DNA from: Diplolepis rosae
Lineage: Eukaryota; Arthropoda; Insecta; Hymenoptera; Diplolepididae
Assembly: GCA_030998225.1 (NCBI GenBank)
Contig: JAPYXD010000754.1
Span: forward strand, 6,944,001 to 7,008,000
Direction of reading: 5' to 3'
DNA length: 64,000 nucleotides
Part shown: piece by piece, positions 35,534-47,689 of the stretch
Position numbering within the stretch: the stretch's first letter is position 1
Layout: every line of letters begins with the position of its first letter
Made by a program: the position numbers and the translations under genes
The notes under the pieces: model-generated
The model's database searches: none
What the model saw: only the letters and a program-made list of their open reading frames with translations
Told to the model about the DNA's origin: nothing

Positions 35534-35656
35534 ATGTAGACACTACTGAATTGTTATAAATTCAAAACTGATAAAGAACAAATTGCACCCTTCACTTGCG
35601 TCACTCCTTGCAAACGATATTCTACTGTTTATCTATCTGCTGTTGAATTCTGGAAC

Positions 35657-35893
35657 ATGTTACACGTCAAAAACTCTCGCTACTTTCAAAGAGTTCAACT
35701 TACAAAAACACCAGAGAAAATGAACGTTGAGAATCCTTCACCAGTTGATCAAGTTTCAGAAACGAATCTGAATGAAAAATCAAAATCTTCAGATTCCGGA
35801 TCAGTTGTCAATTCTGTCGGAAGTATAAAGGACTGTAATATTCAGAAATCGCCAGAATCAAATCCAAAAGTTTTTGGCGATGATTCAAGAGGA
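35657..35893 (+). CDS. Candidate N-terminal exon of the EFCAB10-like gene
   Basis: 79 codons open with MLHVKNSRYFQRVQL; an alternative start is ATG 35720 (MNVENPSP, better AAAATG context). The exon runs to a strong 5' splice site GGA|GTAAGT in phase 0. The frame has an upstream stop at 35537-35539. The protein is rich in Ser, Asn, Asp and Lys (KSSDSGSVVNS, QKSPESNPKVF), looks disordered, and has balanced codon use unlike the surrounding AT-rich shadow frames. The next supported acceptor downstream (42875) is also phase 0, so joining them keeps one frame. That link is inference: 7 kb separates the two exons and phase agreement alone has a one-in-three chance. No known domain. Confidence 0.5.
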
Positions 35894-36119
35894 GTAAGTT
35901 ATTAAGTAACTCAATATAATTATAATAAAGAATAACGAGACTGTTAATAAAAATAAATAGTAATAATAATCATTAGGATACGTTTGAAAATTTCACATAA
36001 AACACAAACGTAATTCTTTACGGCCATCTCGCGTTATATTATACTTTTTTTCGTTTGTGTAATTTATTTTATTGAGTGCTCTAAACTATATTTATAGTCT
36101 TTATGCACAAAAGAGATGA

Positions 36120-36560
36120 TAAAATGAGGCGGACTGTTTTCCAAGTTACACTTTATGGTATCAAAGACGTGTGTATATTATCCACACCCCATAAGTAGGT
36201 TGGCAGGAAAAGATGTGCGGGTGAAGAGAAGAGTTGTCATGTTTATTATTAAGCAACTCATGTGTGAAACTTTCAAGTTTCCCACAGGCTCGCCCTAGTT
36301 CCGCCCCCGTGAAACACGCGCATTAACACATCAGTGCACACACGGCATTTGGTAAAGTACAACCCTCGGAGGCTTTATGACCGACACACGTATTACGCGT
36401 GGAAGTTAATTAAAGTCTCGGCGTACGAGTGTTCTTGATGATCATTGCATCATGATTAACCAAAGGATTCGCAAAATCTTGCGACTCGATCTTTCACATC
36501 GAATTTTCATTTTCACCTTATCTGGGCCTCGGATATTATTTTTCTGCCAATTAATTTTAA
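36120..36560. other. Unique-looking GC-richer intronic segment, possible enhancer
   Basis: No coding frame. The segment lacks the TE motifs seen elsewhere. It contains varied motif-like words such as TGATCATTGCATCATGATTA, TTAATTAAAGTC, CCGCCCCCG and CTTATCTG. A cis-regulatory element is a guess based on composition and lack of repeats. Confidence 0.25.
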
Positions 36561-36620
36561 GTAGATAATCTATCTAGAACAGTATTGTTCTCTTTCTCAT
36601 GGGAAAATTTATGAACTGCT

Positions 36621-36850
36621 TTAAGGCCATGGATTAACCGAACCACATCATGTTGGTAATTGCAATTACAGACAATGAGGTTATTCAAAAATCAATCACT
36701 AAAATGGATATTATCTATCAAACAGATGTAAAGAAAATAATAAAGGTCTGTTTGGCACATAAAATCCATTTTTGTTAATACTTTCTGAATAACTTTACAG
36801 ACTTTAATTGCAATTACCTTAGGAGATTAGCAAATTTTATTGGTTTTTTC
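36621..36850. repeat. Partial TTAA/GGCCATGG element with inner inverted repeat
   Basis: TTAA|GGCCATGGATTAACC marks a left end of the family at 12507; I do not find a matching right end. GGTAATTGCAATTA (about 36654-36667) is mirrored by TAATTGCAATTACC (about 36807-36820), giving a fold-back inside it. Confidence 0.5.
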
Positions 36851-37839
36851 AAAACTAGTAACAGACTATCTAAGTTAGTTTGGGCGTAGATTTGCTTCTC
36901 CTAAATTTTTATGATAGTTTTATTTATTTTAGACGTAAACATGTAGAAACTAAACCTCCTTGCTCAAATGAAGTTGTTAATTTCCTGAGTACCACGACAA
37001 GCCTTTAAGGACATATTATACTTGGAAAATTAACAAAAGATTATTATTTTCAATATTTAAATCCAATTAATTCACGTTACCCAAAAAACAGTAAAGAAAC
37101 GTATCTAACAGTTATCAGTGGGATTCGAACCATAAATTATGAACGGTGCACTGTTAGAAATCTTCGGAATTTTCTAAAATTTTTATATTACAAGGGTAAC
37201 GTAAAATTTGACGATATATTTATGATGTTTTTGAGTCAAGGTATCTTAAAATTGCGAAAAATGTACTGAATTTCCTGAAATTTTTCTTAATATTATGAAA
37301 CGCAACTGAATTTCCATAAAATGTATTTTAAAATCACCAAACTGTAGCAGAATTTTTATAAAATTTATCATAAAATTACGAAACTGCAACAAAATTTTTA
37401 GATACATGTTACTGCATAAAAATACAAATATCACAATAATCAACACTTTGTAATTACAATTTATGAAATTGTTTTTCAAATTTACTAAGAAGTAACTGAA
37501 TATACTGAAATTCTATCTTAATTTCAGGAAACTGTAACTGAATAAAACTCTAGTCGCGTGTTTCAGAATATTGCGATAGAAATTTTTAACAGTGTGTAGT
37601 TGACTTCTTACTTTGCTAAATTCAAAAAAATATTTGGTCGAGTAGAACAAAATTGCTGGTTTAAAATTTTTGGTTGATTCCACCAAATACTTTTCTAGTG
37701 GCGAACAAATATAATAATAACAATAATTTATTCTAGGTGTATAAGCCTCTATTTAATTCAAAAATTGGTTTTTAAATCTTTACAATTTATAAATATAACT
37801 ACCCTAAATAACAAAAACCCTATGCTCCGTATTTAACAC

Positions 37840-38480
37840 TTTATCTCATCGATTTCACAACTGTTTCTCACGCTCAAAGTGCATTCGACTCTTTACGATT
37901 CCACGTGGCAAAAGCAAACCCTCATTGAAGCCACGTGACTAACCGGAACCCTCGACTCTCTTCTAGGATTCTCATTGGTCAGATAGCCGATGGGGATGTA
38001 AATAACGCGTTATGCGGGTACTTTATTTATCAGATCGATTAATCACATACAAAAAAGAGTCCTGTGCGCGATTCAACTTTCCATCTGAAAATCCTTAACC
38101 AGAGAATAACTAACTGGACAATTCAATTCAGGGCCTGATTAGCAACGACTTACGATAGAAGATAATAATCACGAGTCTGACTGCGGCTTTGCAATGATTC
38201 GAGAAATCGCAGGTTGATTCGCATGAGAGAATTCAAGTATTGAAGAGAAGAGACCAGGAAACCAGTGGGGGTATATAATTCAGAGATAATTTAGGGATAA
38301 TTCAAGATCTTTAATAATTAGACGCTATCAATCACAACCTGTCTCTGCAAAATTATGTTTTAAAAACACAAGCGACCTGAGGTCACAGAACCTGCCGAAG
38401 GAAATATTCTCATGGTATACCGGTGGCGTGACCAGAAGGTGAAACAGACCCTTGAGTTCACCTTCTTCCTTCTCTCCTTT
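37840..38480. other. GC-richer intronic segment, possible cis-regulatory region
   Basis: No coding frame. Two CACGTG E-boxes (37911 and 37932 regions), ATTGGTCAGATAGCC, TTATTTATCAGATCGATTAATC-like sequence and ACCGGTGGCGTGACC occur within 600 bp of DNA lacking the local repeat motifs. Function is inferred only from this. Confidence 0.25.
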
Positions 38481-38815
38481 TTCTCCTCACATTTTTCTTC
38501 TACTACTTTTCAACATTCCATATGATTTTTATCTTTCAATTTTTTCGAACAATTTAACAGTGAGCAAGTGAAAAGAGGAGCAAAAGTTACCATATGTATT
38601 TTTAAAAATCTAAAACTTTAATAATTTATGAAAAATGTCTTAATAATTCGTCACTTTTCTATTAATTACACTATCAAAAGTTTATAAATACTAATAGAAT
38701 TAATAGAAAATAATTAATAATTAGTAGAAATCAATAAAATGAATTAGTGGCTCATTTTTCACTAATTTAGATTGTGAGAGTTAGAAACTTCAGTCAAATA
38801 AATGTTCTATATTTA

Positions 38816-38987
38816 GACTGAGAAGAAAATGCTATTGAATCAAAAGCATGTATATCATGGATTCAAATCAATATGCTATAGAATTAGTAACATATTTATT
38901 GGTTCTTGTAGTATACTTTTATGAATTAATAGTACACATGCTTTTGGAAAGAAATGCTTTTGATTCAATAGCATTTTTTTTTCACTG
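38816..38987. mobile_element. TA-flanked MITE, 172 bp
   Basis: GACTGAGAAGAAAATGCTAT at the left is mirrored by ATAGCATTTTTTTTTCACTG at the right. The inverted arms extend through 'tgaatcaaaagcatg'. TA lies on both sides. The termini relate it to the CACTGAGAAAA family. Confidence 0.65.
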
Positions 38988-39134
38988 TACCCTCATTTTT
39001 ATGTTTCTAAACAACCATTTATCTAAATTATTATTTTTGTTAATTATCATTCGTCATCATTCTTATACTTCCAAATGACAATCTAACCTAATTTTTATTT
39101 TTACGAATTCCTACTTCACCGAATTGTCACTCTA

Positions 39135-39271
39135 CAGGAAAACCATTTGACTTAAAACACATCCCGCCGAAAAATAATGGCGGGAAAGAAAGAATAATAA
39201 TCCAAATCATAAATTCTGAAGGGTGCCGTTATTTTTCGGCCAGATGTGTTTCAGGATAAATGGTTTTTCTG
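39135..39271. mobile_element. TA-flanked MITE, 137 bp
   Basis: TA|CAGGAAAACCATTTG at the left and AAATGGTTTTTCTG|TA at the right. The arms continue through AAACACATC / GATGTGTTT and GCCGAAAAATAA / TTATTTTTCGGC. Confidence 0.75.
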
Positions 39272-40112
39272 TAACATAACAATTGGGTGAAGTAAGAATT
39301 AAGTTATAAATAGTAATTCTGAAATATAAAAACTCGGACAAATCGTCATTCGGGAACATAAATAGTAGGTTTTGTGAGGATCCAATAAAAATTAAGACAA
39401 ATGGTAATTTGGTCGCATAATTTTCGGAAAAATGAACTATCGGAAATGTAGTATTTGGGGAATATTCATACGCCCCCGTTCGTTCTCTTCTTAAAAATGT
39501 ACTACATTGAAAATTTACTTCCGCAGTAGGATTAATAATAAAGTAAAGCAGATCCGTGTTCTCAGCATCTGAAAGATTACGTTGAACAAGAGTAGAATGC
39601 TAATGATCGACGTTAGTACAACTCTGACATGTTTCTTGATCATTTGTAGCTTCTAAGTGGACATTAGATAGACATATTAAAAGGAGAAACCAGTATAAAT
39701 GGCTGGATTAGTAATGATCTCGATTTGCAAGTTTAATTTGTTGGAAAATCTGTCTCACTATAAAATTCAGAGAAGAGCATATACCTATGGCATTAAAAAT
39801 ACGCTATGTGATTTACATGCCGCTGTAAGCGAGATAAACATGTAGGTACCTTTAATGGCGGCAACAATTACGTTAATAACAGGTACCACAGTGCTCCCGA
39901 CATCGATAGACTTTCCGTTTTGCGAGAGGCTAGAAGACAGCTACATGTACCTTATTACATGGATATCTTTGGTATAAATCTTTTTGTAGTCTTTGAAGAA
40001 ATAAGTTGCAAACAGTGATGCTAACGGCCCGAACCTTTTGTTTGTTACAACAATTCTTATCCATAACACTTGCAATTTTTTATGTTTCTTCCATTTGTAT
40101 TTTTACAAAAAT

Positions 40113-40158
40113 AAATTCTCACTGAAGAGGACAATAATCTGAGTCGAAACGTTTGAAA
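40113..40158 (+). ncRNA. Hammerhead-like core, variant
   Basis: CTGAAGA (the seventh core position is free in hammerheads), an extra G, a short stem GAC/GTC, then GAAACGTT and TGAAAA. Stem I pairs TTCTCA with TGAAAA with one mismatch. It is followed by 'ggaccctaaagtcaacg', as in the 11.4- and 15.2-kb copies. Confidence 0.4.
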
Positions 40159-42874
40159 ATATGAAACCTTGAGTTACATTTTTTCTGGACCCTAAAGTCA
40201 ACGAAGAACAACAATATTTAATATTATAAAAATAAAAACATGCATAACATTTATATTCATAACGTCAAATTGCGGTACTTTTATGTGGATGATGCGTTTC
40301 GCACGCATGCTTCATTCATGAAATTAACATACAATATTCTAAACAATAGTTTATTAACTATAAGGTAGTATTTACATAATATTTTTGTCAATATGTAGTT
40401 TGACGTCGAAAGAGGGAACCGGCTCAGTTTTAGGAATCAGTTCCAGAGTTAAGAAATAACGAAAAAATTAAAACGACAGATCGGAATATTTATTTGAAAC
40501 GGAAGTTGTTAGATATTATTTTCGATTTTCTTAACTGCACGAAGAAACCCGAATTTATAATTTTTGCTAAACTATGTTTCAATTTAGGGAAAAACGTGTC
40601 ATAATGAGAATTTTAAACAGCGAAATACTGAATTTTATAGATGAATTATATGATCATTTACTATAGATTATATCAAACTTTACTATAACCTATACTAAAG
40701 TTTCATATTATTTTTCGAATCTTTAGTATTTTGACTCCATGTGATTCTGAATAATTACTGGAAAAAAAGTTAGGAACCGTTTCTTAATTTTTTGTCTACA
40801 GTACAATATTTTAATCTAGAAATAAAGATAAGCATTTTTATGGTAAATTATTAGCATATTTTTTCTTCATGTAAGTACGCAGATCCGAATCGATTCACAG
40901 AATTAATAGATATGTAAGTATAATATTAATTGTGTTAAGCGTGCAAACAAAGATGAATATCAAAAATGTTGTTCTCCATGTCAGGAGTTTCAAAAACGTA
41001 AAGATGCAGCTTTCATATAAGGACTCAATTAAATTGAAAGCAAACACGGTTGTGGCTCAGGTAGATTGTCCTTACAAGTCCCGCGAAAAGAATTAAAGAA
41101 CATGATTTGAGTCAATCAGTAGACGAAAAACCGTAAAATTATCCAGTTTGTATCATTTCAATTTAGAAATTTGTAAAAATTAACTTTTTTTTCGAAATGG
41201 AAGAATTGATATCCAGCGCAAAACGCGATAACCGTAATGATAATCATTTCATTAAATGTTTGAGATCATGTCCATTATTTAATTGAGCTAAAATTTCAAA
41301 TGATTTGTTGAGTTCTTGTTCTTATGACATGGGGTCAGTTTCAGAAAAAGAATTAAACAAATTTCTTAATCAGAATGTTTCTACTAAAGTCAAACCAACT
41401 TCATTCAGAAAAGTATTTGATTAATCCAACCAAAATTAGTTGGATCAACCAAACAATGTGTTTCGTGCAATTAAAAATGGTTTGTTTGGGTACAATTTAA
41501 TTAAATAAAACAATATTTTAAATGATTCAACCAAATTTTGATTGATTTAACCTGATTTTTCTTGACATAACCAAAGATTAGGTTCACTTTTACCAATTAT
41601 AACTTATAAATCGGGTACTTTAATTCTTCTGTTGTAATTATAAATTAATTAATTTTAAACTAAAGCTTAAATTGAGATTCACATGAGACTAAATTTAAAT
41701 TTTGGAATTGAAGTGAAAAAAAAAGTTTGCTAACATCAGTTTCAAATTCATGGTTCACATTCCACTAGTAAAAATGTTTTTCAGTGCTACCTTGAATATT
41801 TTCTGATCAATTAATTATTATACCTGAATTAATTGTATAAATATATGTATTTGAGTATTATGCAATTTCAATTCATCTTTCGGTTGTTATGCATCCGTCA
41901 TTTTGAACTTTCATTTCTTAACCATATTATGACCTTATTTTAGCAATCAGTAAAAAATAACTGAAGTTTAAATCCATTTTAACTGAAAATAAGTGTTTTC
42001 ATTGATTAAAATATAAGATCAACACTTAAATAATTCTACGTCAGTCTTGAACACAGGAGTGCAGAGTGTTTTATGCCCTTCAAGCATAAGAAAAAAGGAA
42101 AGAAAGGAGAAAAATACCTCGAAGGCTAGGGAGGCTGAAAGCGGCTGATAAATAAATCGTCGACAAAAAATGTCCGAGGGCTTTGACTCGAACAACCTTG
42201 CCCGGTTGTCCAGTGAAACTGCCATCATCGAATAAATTCGATGAATCGGTCCAATTTTAAAAGTATTTCGAAACGTTTAAGGGTCATTTCCCATCTGCCC
42301 CCGCAAAACGACGGGGTGGGTTCGAGCACAGACTAGAAATTAGTTTTAATGGTTTGCTAAACGCAAGGTAACGCTAGCGACTATAATTCGAGTTCCTAAA
42401 ATACCAGACAGAATCCCCTAACCAGACAAAGTCGTTTCCTGCACCCAATAAAATCCTTTACCTGCTTCGTTTCCTGTGAAATTCCTTTCCAATATTAATC
42501 AATACCAAACCCCATTGATTTCCAAATACATTCCGTCACTTTTTCTTAGAAGCATTTTATGTTTCAAAGGATGTCGGTTTTACACTTTTGATAATTACCG
42601 ATTTAAATGCAAACTTTATGTTTCATTTAATATGATATTTTGTTCGTGGCGCTATTGGAAATTAAATTGGGTAATTTATCATTGAATTTCTCATTTATGC
42701 TGACTATAGAGAATCGACAATCAAAAAGTATGGTTCTCACAATCAGAAAACTGGGGTAATTAAATTTAATTGGCATGTAACAATTATATCTTGACCATTC
42801 AATGTTTTTTGTCTTGTGTTTCAAAAATTCCGTTTCACCATTACGATCCTTTTAATTAATCCACATTCTTACAG

Positions 42875-43068
42875 AACATGACAAATGCACAAGCACAAGC
42901 ACAGGCATATTTAAGTGAACGGAAAATCTTTGAGCTTTTTAATTATCTGATTGGTCACCTTTTGGTCGACGAGCCAGCCGATCCAATCGAATACCTGTTC
43001 GATCTTCTTGATAAGTGCATGCTCTTCAGATCAGGCCTCTGCGAACCACCTTTACTCTTCACTCCAAG
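42875..43068 (+). CDS. EFCAB10-like exon: RIIa/DPY-30-type docking domain
   Basis: The 3' splice site TTCTTACAG|AAC is followed by N-M-T-N-(AQ)n and then AYLSERKIFELFNYLIGHLL and DPIEYLFDLLDKC. This is the two-helix RIIa/DPY-30-like dimerisation and docking motif, with the usual 'YL..H/R.I.EL.N.L...L....P.DP..FL...L' pattern. The exon ends CCAAG|GTAATT in phase 2. ATG 42878 would give a protein of about 136 residues with the later exons, close to EFCAB10 family length. It may be the start if the exon at 35657 is not joined. EFCAB10 is a small, poorly studied protein; RIIa-fold proteins commonly dock in cilia and flagella. The gene name is by pattern recognition, not by search. Confidence 0.75.
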
Positions 43069-43913
43069 GTAATTTTGTCATCCGTTTACTTTTTCACCAT
43101 CGGTTATTTCTGTCGACGCTTAAAGGTGGGGGAAAAAACCAGAATAAAGGTACGTAAATTGAACGTAAGGGAAACGACAGGTTTTAACAAATTCGAAGAA
43201 TTGCAATTTTAAAGTGTCGAAGGACATAAAAAGGGCGGTTCAAGTATATATTATCAGTATGCATCCATAAACTGATGCAAAAAAATTCGCTTCATATCCT
43301 CGAAATTTAGAGTTATAAATTTAATAATTATTATTTCTTAAACAAAAAAAATAAATTTCGAAAATTTGTTCACCCCTAATTGAATCTAAAAGTAATTTAT
43401 ATTAATTCGCATTCCCATGTAGAATTTTAATGTCATTTGGCAATTTAAAATTCAATTGTTATTCAGTGAATGAACGAATTAAACGAAAAATTTTATCTAG
43501 CTGGGAAGAAATTAAAAATGAAATTTTGACTTCGAAATTGCGTAAAACGTAAATTTCAACTTTGAAAGACGATAGCAATAAGCTATAATTAATCAAAACG
43601 AAAAATAATTTTTTATACTCAAAACTTTAAAAGAAAAAATGATTTTTTGAGATAATATAATTCTCTTGAAAATACATATAATACATATAAATACAAATTC
43701 ATATCTTTTTTTACTATTCAAACTTTGTTGGAGGATAATTATAAATATTGCAAAATTTGATTCGCAAATTACTGAAAATTAAACAAAAGGAAAACTTAAA
43801 TCCAGAAATATAAAAGATTGGTAAATTAAAAATATTAAGTCAGTGTTAATGATTAGAATCTCCTGGACGATTTAAAATTATCATTAAGATTCAATGCAAG
43901 TCCCAATTATAAT

Positions 43914-44025
43914 ATTTTAAAGAATTTGAAAGTCTTTCTGTGGAAAAAAAGACGCTTTCGACTGCGCTGGGATTCGAGCCCAGGTCTTTCGATTGCCGGT
44001 CAACTGCTCTACCACTGTTATAATT
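43914..44025 (-). repeat. tRNA-derived SINE
   Basis: The minus strand reads GCAGTTGACCGGCAATCGAA, then box-B-like GGGCTCGAATCCCAG, GTCGAAAGCGTC and the GAAAGACTTTCAAATTC tail. It lies in intron 43069-47403 of the split gene. Confidence 0.7.
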
Positions 44026-44870
44026 ATTGAATTTAAAAAAATGTAAAGACACATAAAAAGAAAAAACAAACGCTGCAAAACTATAGAAAACATTCAAAAA
44101 TTGCGTTGTAAGTGAAACTCTTTGACAGTATTTTTTTATTTATCAAGCTAATAAAACCGATTTTGAAAAAATAGCGCTTGACTTCTTTTTCATTGTCATA
44201 CTTTACTCAGTTTTCTCTTATACTTCAAATACTAAAATAACCATCTCAATTAAATGAATTCGTCATAAAACGAAAATGTGCGATTTTCCTCTATAAAAAT
44301 TTTATTTCATTAGGATAAAGCCATAATTAAAATGAAATACGTAGATAGTCTTGAATAGTCTTCTTAGTTGTTCAGAACTAAACATTATTGCAAATGATTT
44401 GTTCAACATTTTTTCGTCGTGGCCTTTCATTAAAGAAGCAAGTCTTGGATGTCGATGGCACACAAAACAAAACTGTCATTTTGCGGCAAGCAAGAAAGGT
44501 CTTGGACTCGTGACAAACGAAATTGAGGATATTACTGCGAAAAACCCTGCTCCGGGCGTCGCCGTCAACCAATAATTTGAAACTGCCGCTGGCCATTTTA
44601 GATTGCCATAACTCTTTACTTTCTACCTTTGTAGTTTCCTCTGCATTGTGTCAGACATTACTCTCTTCCACTCGATTATGGTGCGGTGAACGAATAAGAG
44701 ACAGAGGCGGGTCATTAAATTATTTATTATTTCAATTATTAACAGGCCTGGAAATCCTAGAATAGCCAGGGAATTTATATTCTTTTAAATCAGTATTTTT
44801 TAACTTTTACCTGTTTTGGTAAGAAAAACTTAGGAAGAAGGGTGTCTATGTGGTCACAAATAAGGTTTAA

Positions 44871-45231
44871 GGCCATGGAACAATCGAACCACGTGATTAA
44901 ATAATTATACATTTCTTCGTTCATGTAAGATAATTTTTTTAATTTACAAAGTATCTTTCTGAAAATTTGGGAAACGTAACAAAAGACAATGAAGCACGTC
45001 TGTTAACTTCAGTTTAGTGAAAATTTTGAAAAAAATTCGAACACTTATCAACAATTACAGTTAACTGTACAATTTAAAAAAAAAATTTCGTTCAAACGAA
45101 GATGACAGATTTTCTTAAATGTTTTCTGTTGCATTTTACAAATTTCCAGAAAGACATTTTGTAAAATAAAAAATTTATCTTGTACGAGCTTTTACAGGAA
45201 TTTGGTCACGTGATCTGGTTGACCCATGGCC
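44871..45231. mobile_element. TTAA-flanked MITE, GGCCATGG family, 361 bp
   Basis: TTAA at 44867-44870 and 45232-45235. The ends are GGCCATGGAACAATCGAACC and, in reverse complement, GGCCATGGGTCAACCAGATC, followed by ACGTGA / TCACGT. The middle (from 'ttcatgtaagataa' to 'cagttaactgta') recurs at 54400-54560, and in part at 47120-47160 and 21955. Confidence 0.75.
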
Positions 45232-45589
45232 TTAAAAAATTATAATTCACAAAGGCTGAGAAACATGGAAATAAGCAATGACCCAACTAAAGTTTGCAAC
45301 GGAAATTTAAATAATACAATATTCTATAATATACTTATCCGTTAACCTGAATGCAAATAAAAGGAAAATCATAATTTTAATTAAATTCCGAAAAGAGTGT
45401 TATTTGAATAGAATTGCAATGACCATTGAGCCAAGGCTATACTAGAGTGTTTGATATTGACGTAGATTTCTATGAGAGGTCGCCACTAATACCCTCGCAG
45501 AATAAAATAACGTTAGGCTTATGTAAGGCTTACATCAGATTACTTCAGATTACATAAGTTACATCAAATTACATCAAGTCACATTTTAA

Positions 45590-45945
45590 ACTATTTTGGG
45601 CTTAAATTTGGGCTTAAATTCGGCCTTTCCGGTGTCGCAGAAAGTTGTCGCATGCTTATAACTTTCTATATAGAGATGTTCAAAGTGTATTAATTGAGAA
45701 AAAATGAAAAATAAGGATATTTTTCCTTACATCATCCTTACATCATAAATTTGACGTTTCTTCAGTTAGAAATCCACTATATGGCGCTCTCCGTAAACGT
45801 CAAATTTATGATGTAAGAATGATGTACGGAACAATATTCTTATTTTTCTCAATTAATACACTTTAAACATCTCTATACTGAAAGCTATAAGCATGAGATA
45901 ACATTCCGCGATACCGGAATGGCCTAATTTAAGCCCAAAATGATA
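45590..45945. repeat. Fold-back element inserted in mariner
   Basis: Arms of about 160 bases run from ATTTTGGGCTTAAAT at the left to ATTTAAGCCCAAAAT at the right. They share 'ggcctttccggt', 'taattgagaaaaa', 'catcataaatttgacgttt' and their mirrors. The loop is about 35 bases (about 45756-45792). Confidence 0.75.
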
Positions 45946-45954
45946 CATATGGTA

Positions 45955-46667
45955 TTTGTGCATGAGAAAGTTCTGTGCAATATGGGTGCCGCAATTGTTC
46001 ACAATCGACCAAAAACGCATTCGTGTGACCAGTTCGGAGAAAAATTTGGCTTATTTTAACCGCAATTCAAGAGTTTTTGCGCCGACTTATGAGGATAAAT
46101 GAAACATGTATCCACCACTATATTCCGGAATTACGTGAAAGGTCAATCAGTGGGTTAAACCTGGTGAAAGTGCACCAAAGCCTCCGAAAACGCAGTCTGG
46201 AAAAGTTATGGCTAGTGTTTTTTGGAATGCACATGGAGTAATCTTCATCGACTACCTCGAGAAAGGAAGAACGATTACTGGAGCATATTATGCTGCATTA
46301 TTGGATCGATTGGTTGACGAAATTAGGAAGAAACGGCCTCATTTGAAGAAGAAAAAATCATTTTTCATGATAACAAAGCACCATCTCACACATCGAACAT
46401 TGCACAGGTAAAAAAGCATGAATTGGGTTATGAATCGCTTCCGCATCCACCGTATTCTCCAGACCTGACCCCCAGCGACTATTATCTATTCCCAAACCTC
46501 AAGAGATGGATGTGTAGTGGCGTTTTGAGTCGAACGAAGAAGTTGAATGGGAAACAGAAGGGTATTTTGGAGGGTTTGGCAAATTGTATTATTTGGAAGG
46601 CATAGAAAAGTTGGAAGATCGTTGGACTCGTTGTATCGAACTAAAAGGAGAGTGCATTGAGAAATAA
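45955..46667 (+). pseudogene. Mariner transposase, N-terminally truncated, frameshifted
   Basis: Readable blocks are HHYIPELR near 46115, MASVFWNAHGVIFIDYLEKG (46208 on), DRLVDEIRKKRPHLKKKK, a damaged HDNAP region near 46368, PHPPYSPDLTPSDYYLFPNL (46440-46500) and a C-terminus ending RWTRCIELKGECIEK before TAA 46665-46667. At least three frameshifts separate the blocks. The SPDLxPSDY motif marks the third catalytic Asp. It is related to, but not the same lineage as, the copy at 9006. Confidence 0.85.
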
Positions 46668-47403
46668 AACCGATTTTTGCCAAAAAAATAAATTCTTGTT
46701 CATTTTATCACGTCAATATCAAACACGCTAGTAATATGGTTTCGTTTTGCATCGTGAAGAAACCTTATTCTGGAATCAACCATATTCTAGGACGTGCACA
46801 TGGCTGCTATATCTTTTAACAAAATATGAGACGCCTTCTCCCTGATAGGATATTAATTTCGTGCGACTGAGTATGGAGATACCTCAGGAGGATGATCTCA
46901 GTCATGATGCATGACATAACTTACGAGACCGACTAACGTTGTGGTTACGTATCCAAAGTGGCGCGGGATTCCGCCATTTTGCGTTTCACGACGGATTGGC
47001 TCCTTAAAACGTCAAATTTTATCTTGTTGTGATCTGGTTCATGTTTCAGCATTATTTCATCGAGAAAAATATATATTTTCTTTCCTATGAATATAATAAA
47101 TGTCTTAACTTTTTTTAGAGAAATTAAAACTAAGTTATCGACAGTTACAGTCAACTGTAACATTTTTACTAAAAGAAAGTTGGCACACTTCTTTATTGTC
47201 CTATGTTATACTAACTACATTTTCGAGCTTTAGTCTGACCTCAATCGCCTAATTTGGTTCTGTTCGGGTGGTTATCAGTGTTGCATGACAAATGTTAGCA
47301 TTACAAGATAACATTGATAATATAATGCTATTTTTATATAATTAAATAGAGTAAAGGTAAGCAACCTATTAGTACTTCTTCTAAACATAGTTTTTATTTT
47401 CAG

Positions 47404-47568
47404 ACACATTGAAAGCATGTTCCAGAGTCTCGACCCTAGTGGTGTGGGGAACATTACATTGGACCAATACAAAATTGGAATGACTACTCTCGGGATTAGC
47501 TGCTACGATCCTGATCCTCCTCAATGTCAGGAAGGATTTGTTGATAAAGGAACTTTTGAAAAAGAAGC
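47404..47568 (+). CDS. EFCAB10-like exon: degenerate EF-hand
   Basis: Acceptor TTTTTATTTTCAG|A, then H-I-E-S-M-F-Q-S-L followed by the loop DPSGVGNITLDQ, YKIGMTTLGI, and a tail ending GFVDKGTFEKEA. Donor GC|GTGAGT is in phase 2, and the acceptor phase matches the donor at 43068. The EF-hand loop has Asp at position 1 and Gly at 6, but Val at 5 and Gln instead of Glu at 12, so Ca2+ binding is probably weak or lost. The order docking helix then EF-hand matches EFCAB10. Confidence 0.8.
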
Positions 47569-47689
47569 GTGAGTATTCTTTTAAGAGCATGAACCAACAA
47601 TAAGTGAGTGACATGATCAAGAAAAGAATTTTAGTTTTTTCGAACATTTCTCTATGATAACGCAGATTTGTGCACAGCTCTGTGCATCA

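Larger units (their letters stand above)
45442..46731 (+). mobile_element. Mariner element with nested fold-back, 1290 bp
   Basis: CTAGAGTGTTTGATATTGAC at the left and GTCAATATCAAACACGCTAG at the right are inverted ends with one mismatch, flanked by TA. The N-terminal half of the transposase is missing or replaced by a fold-back insertion (45590-45945). Confidence 0.85.
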
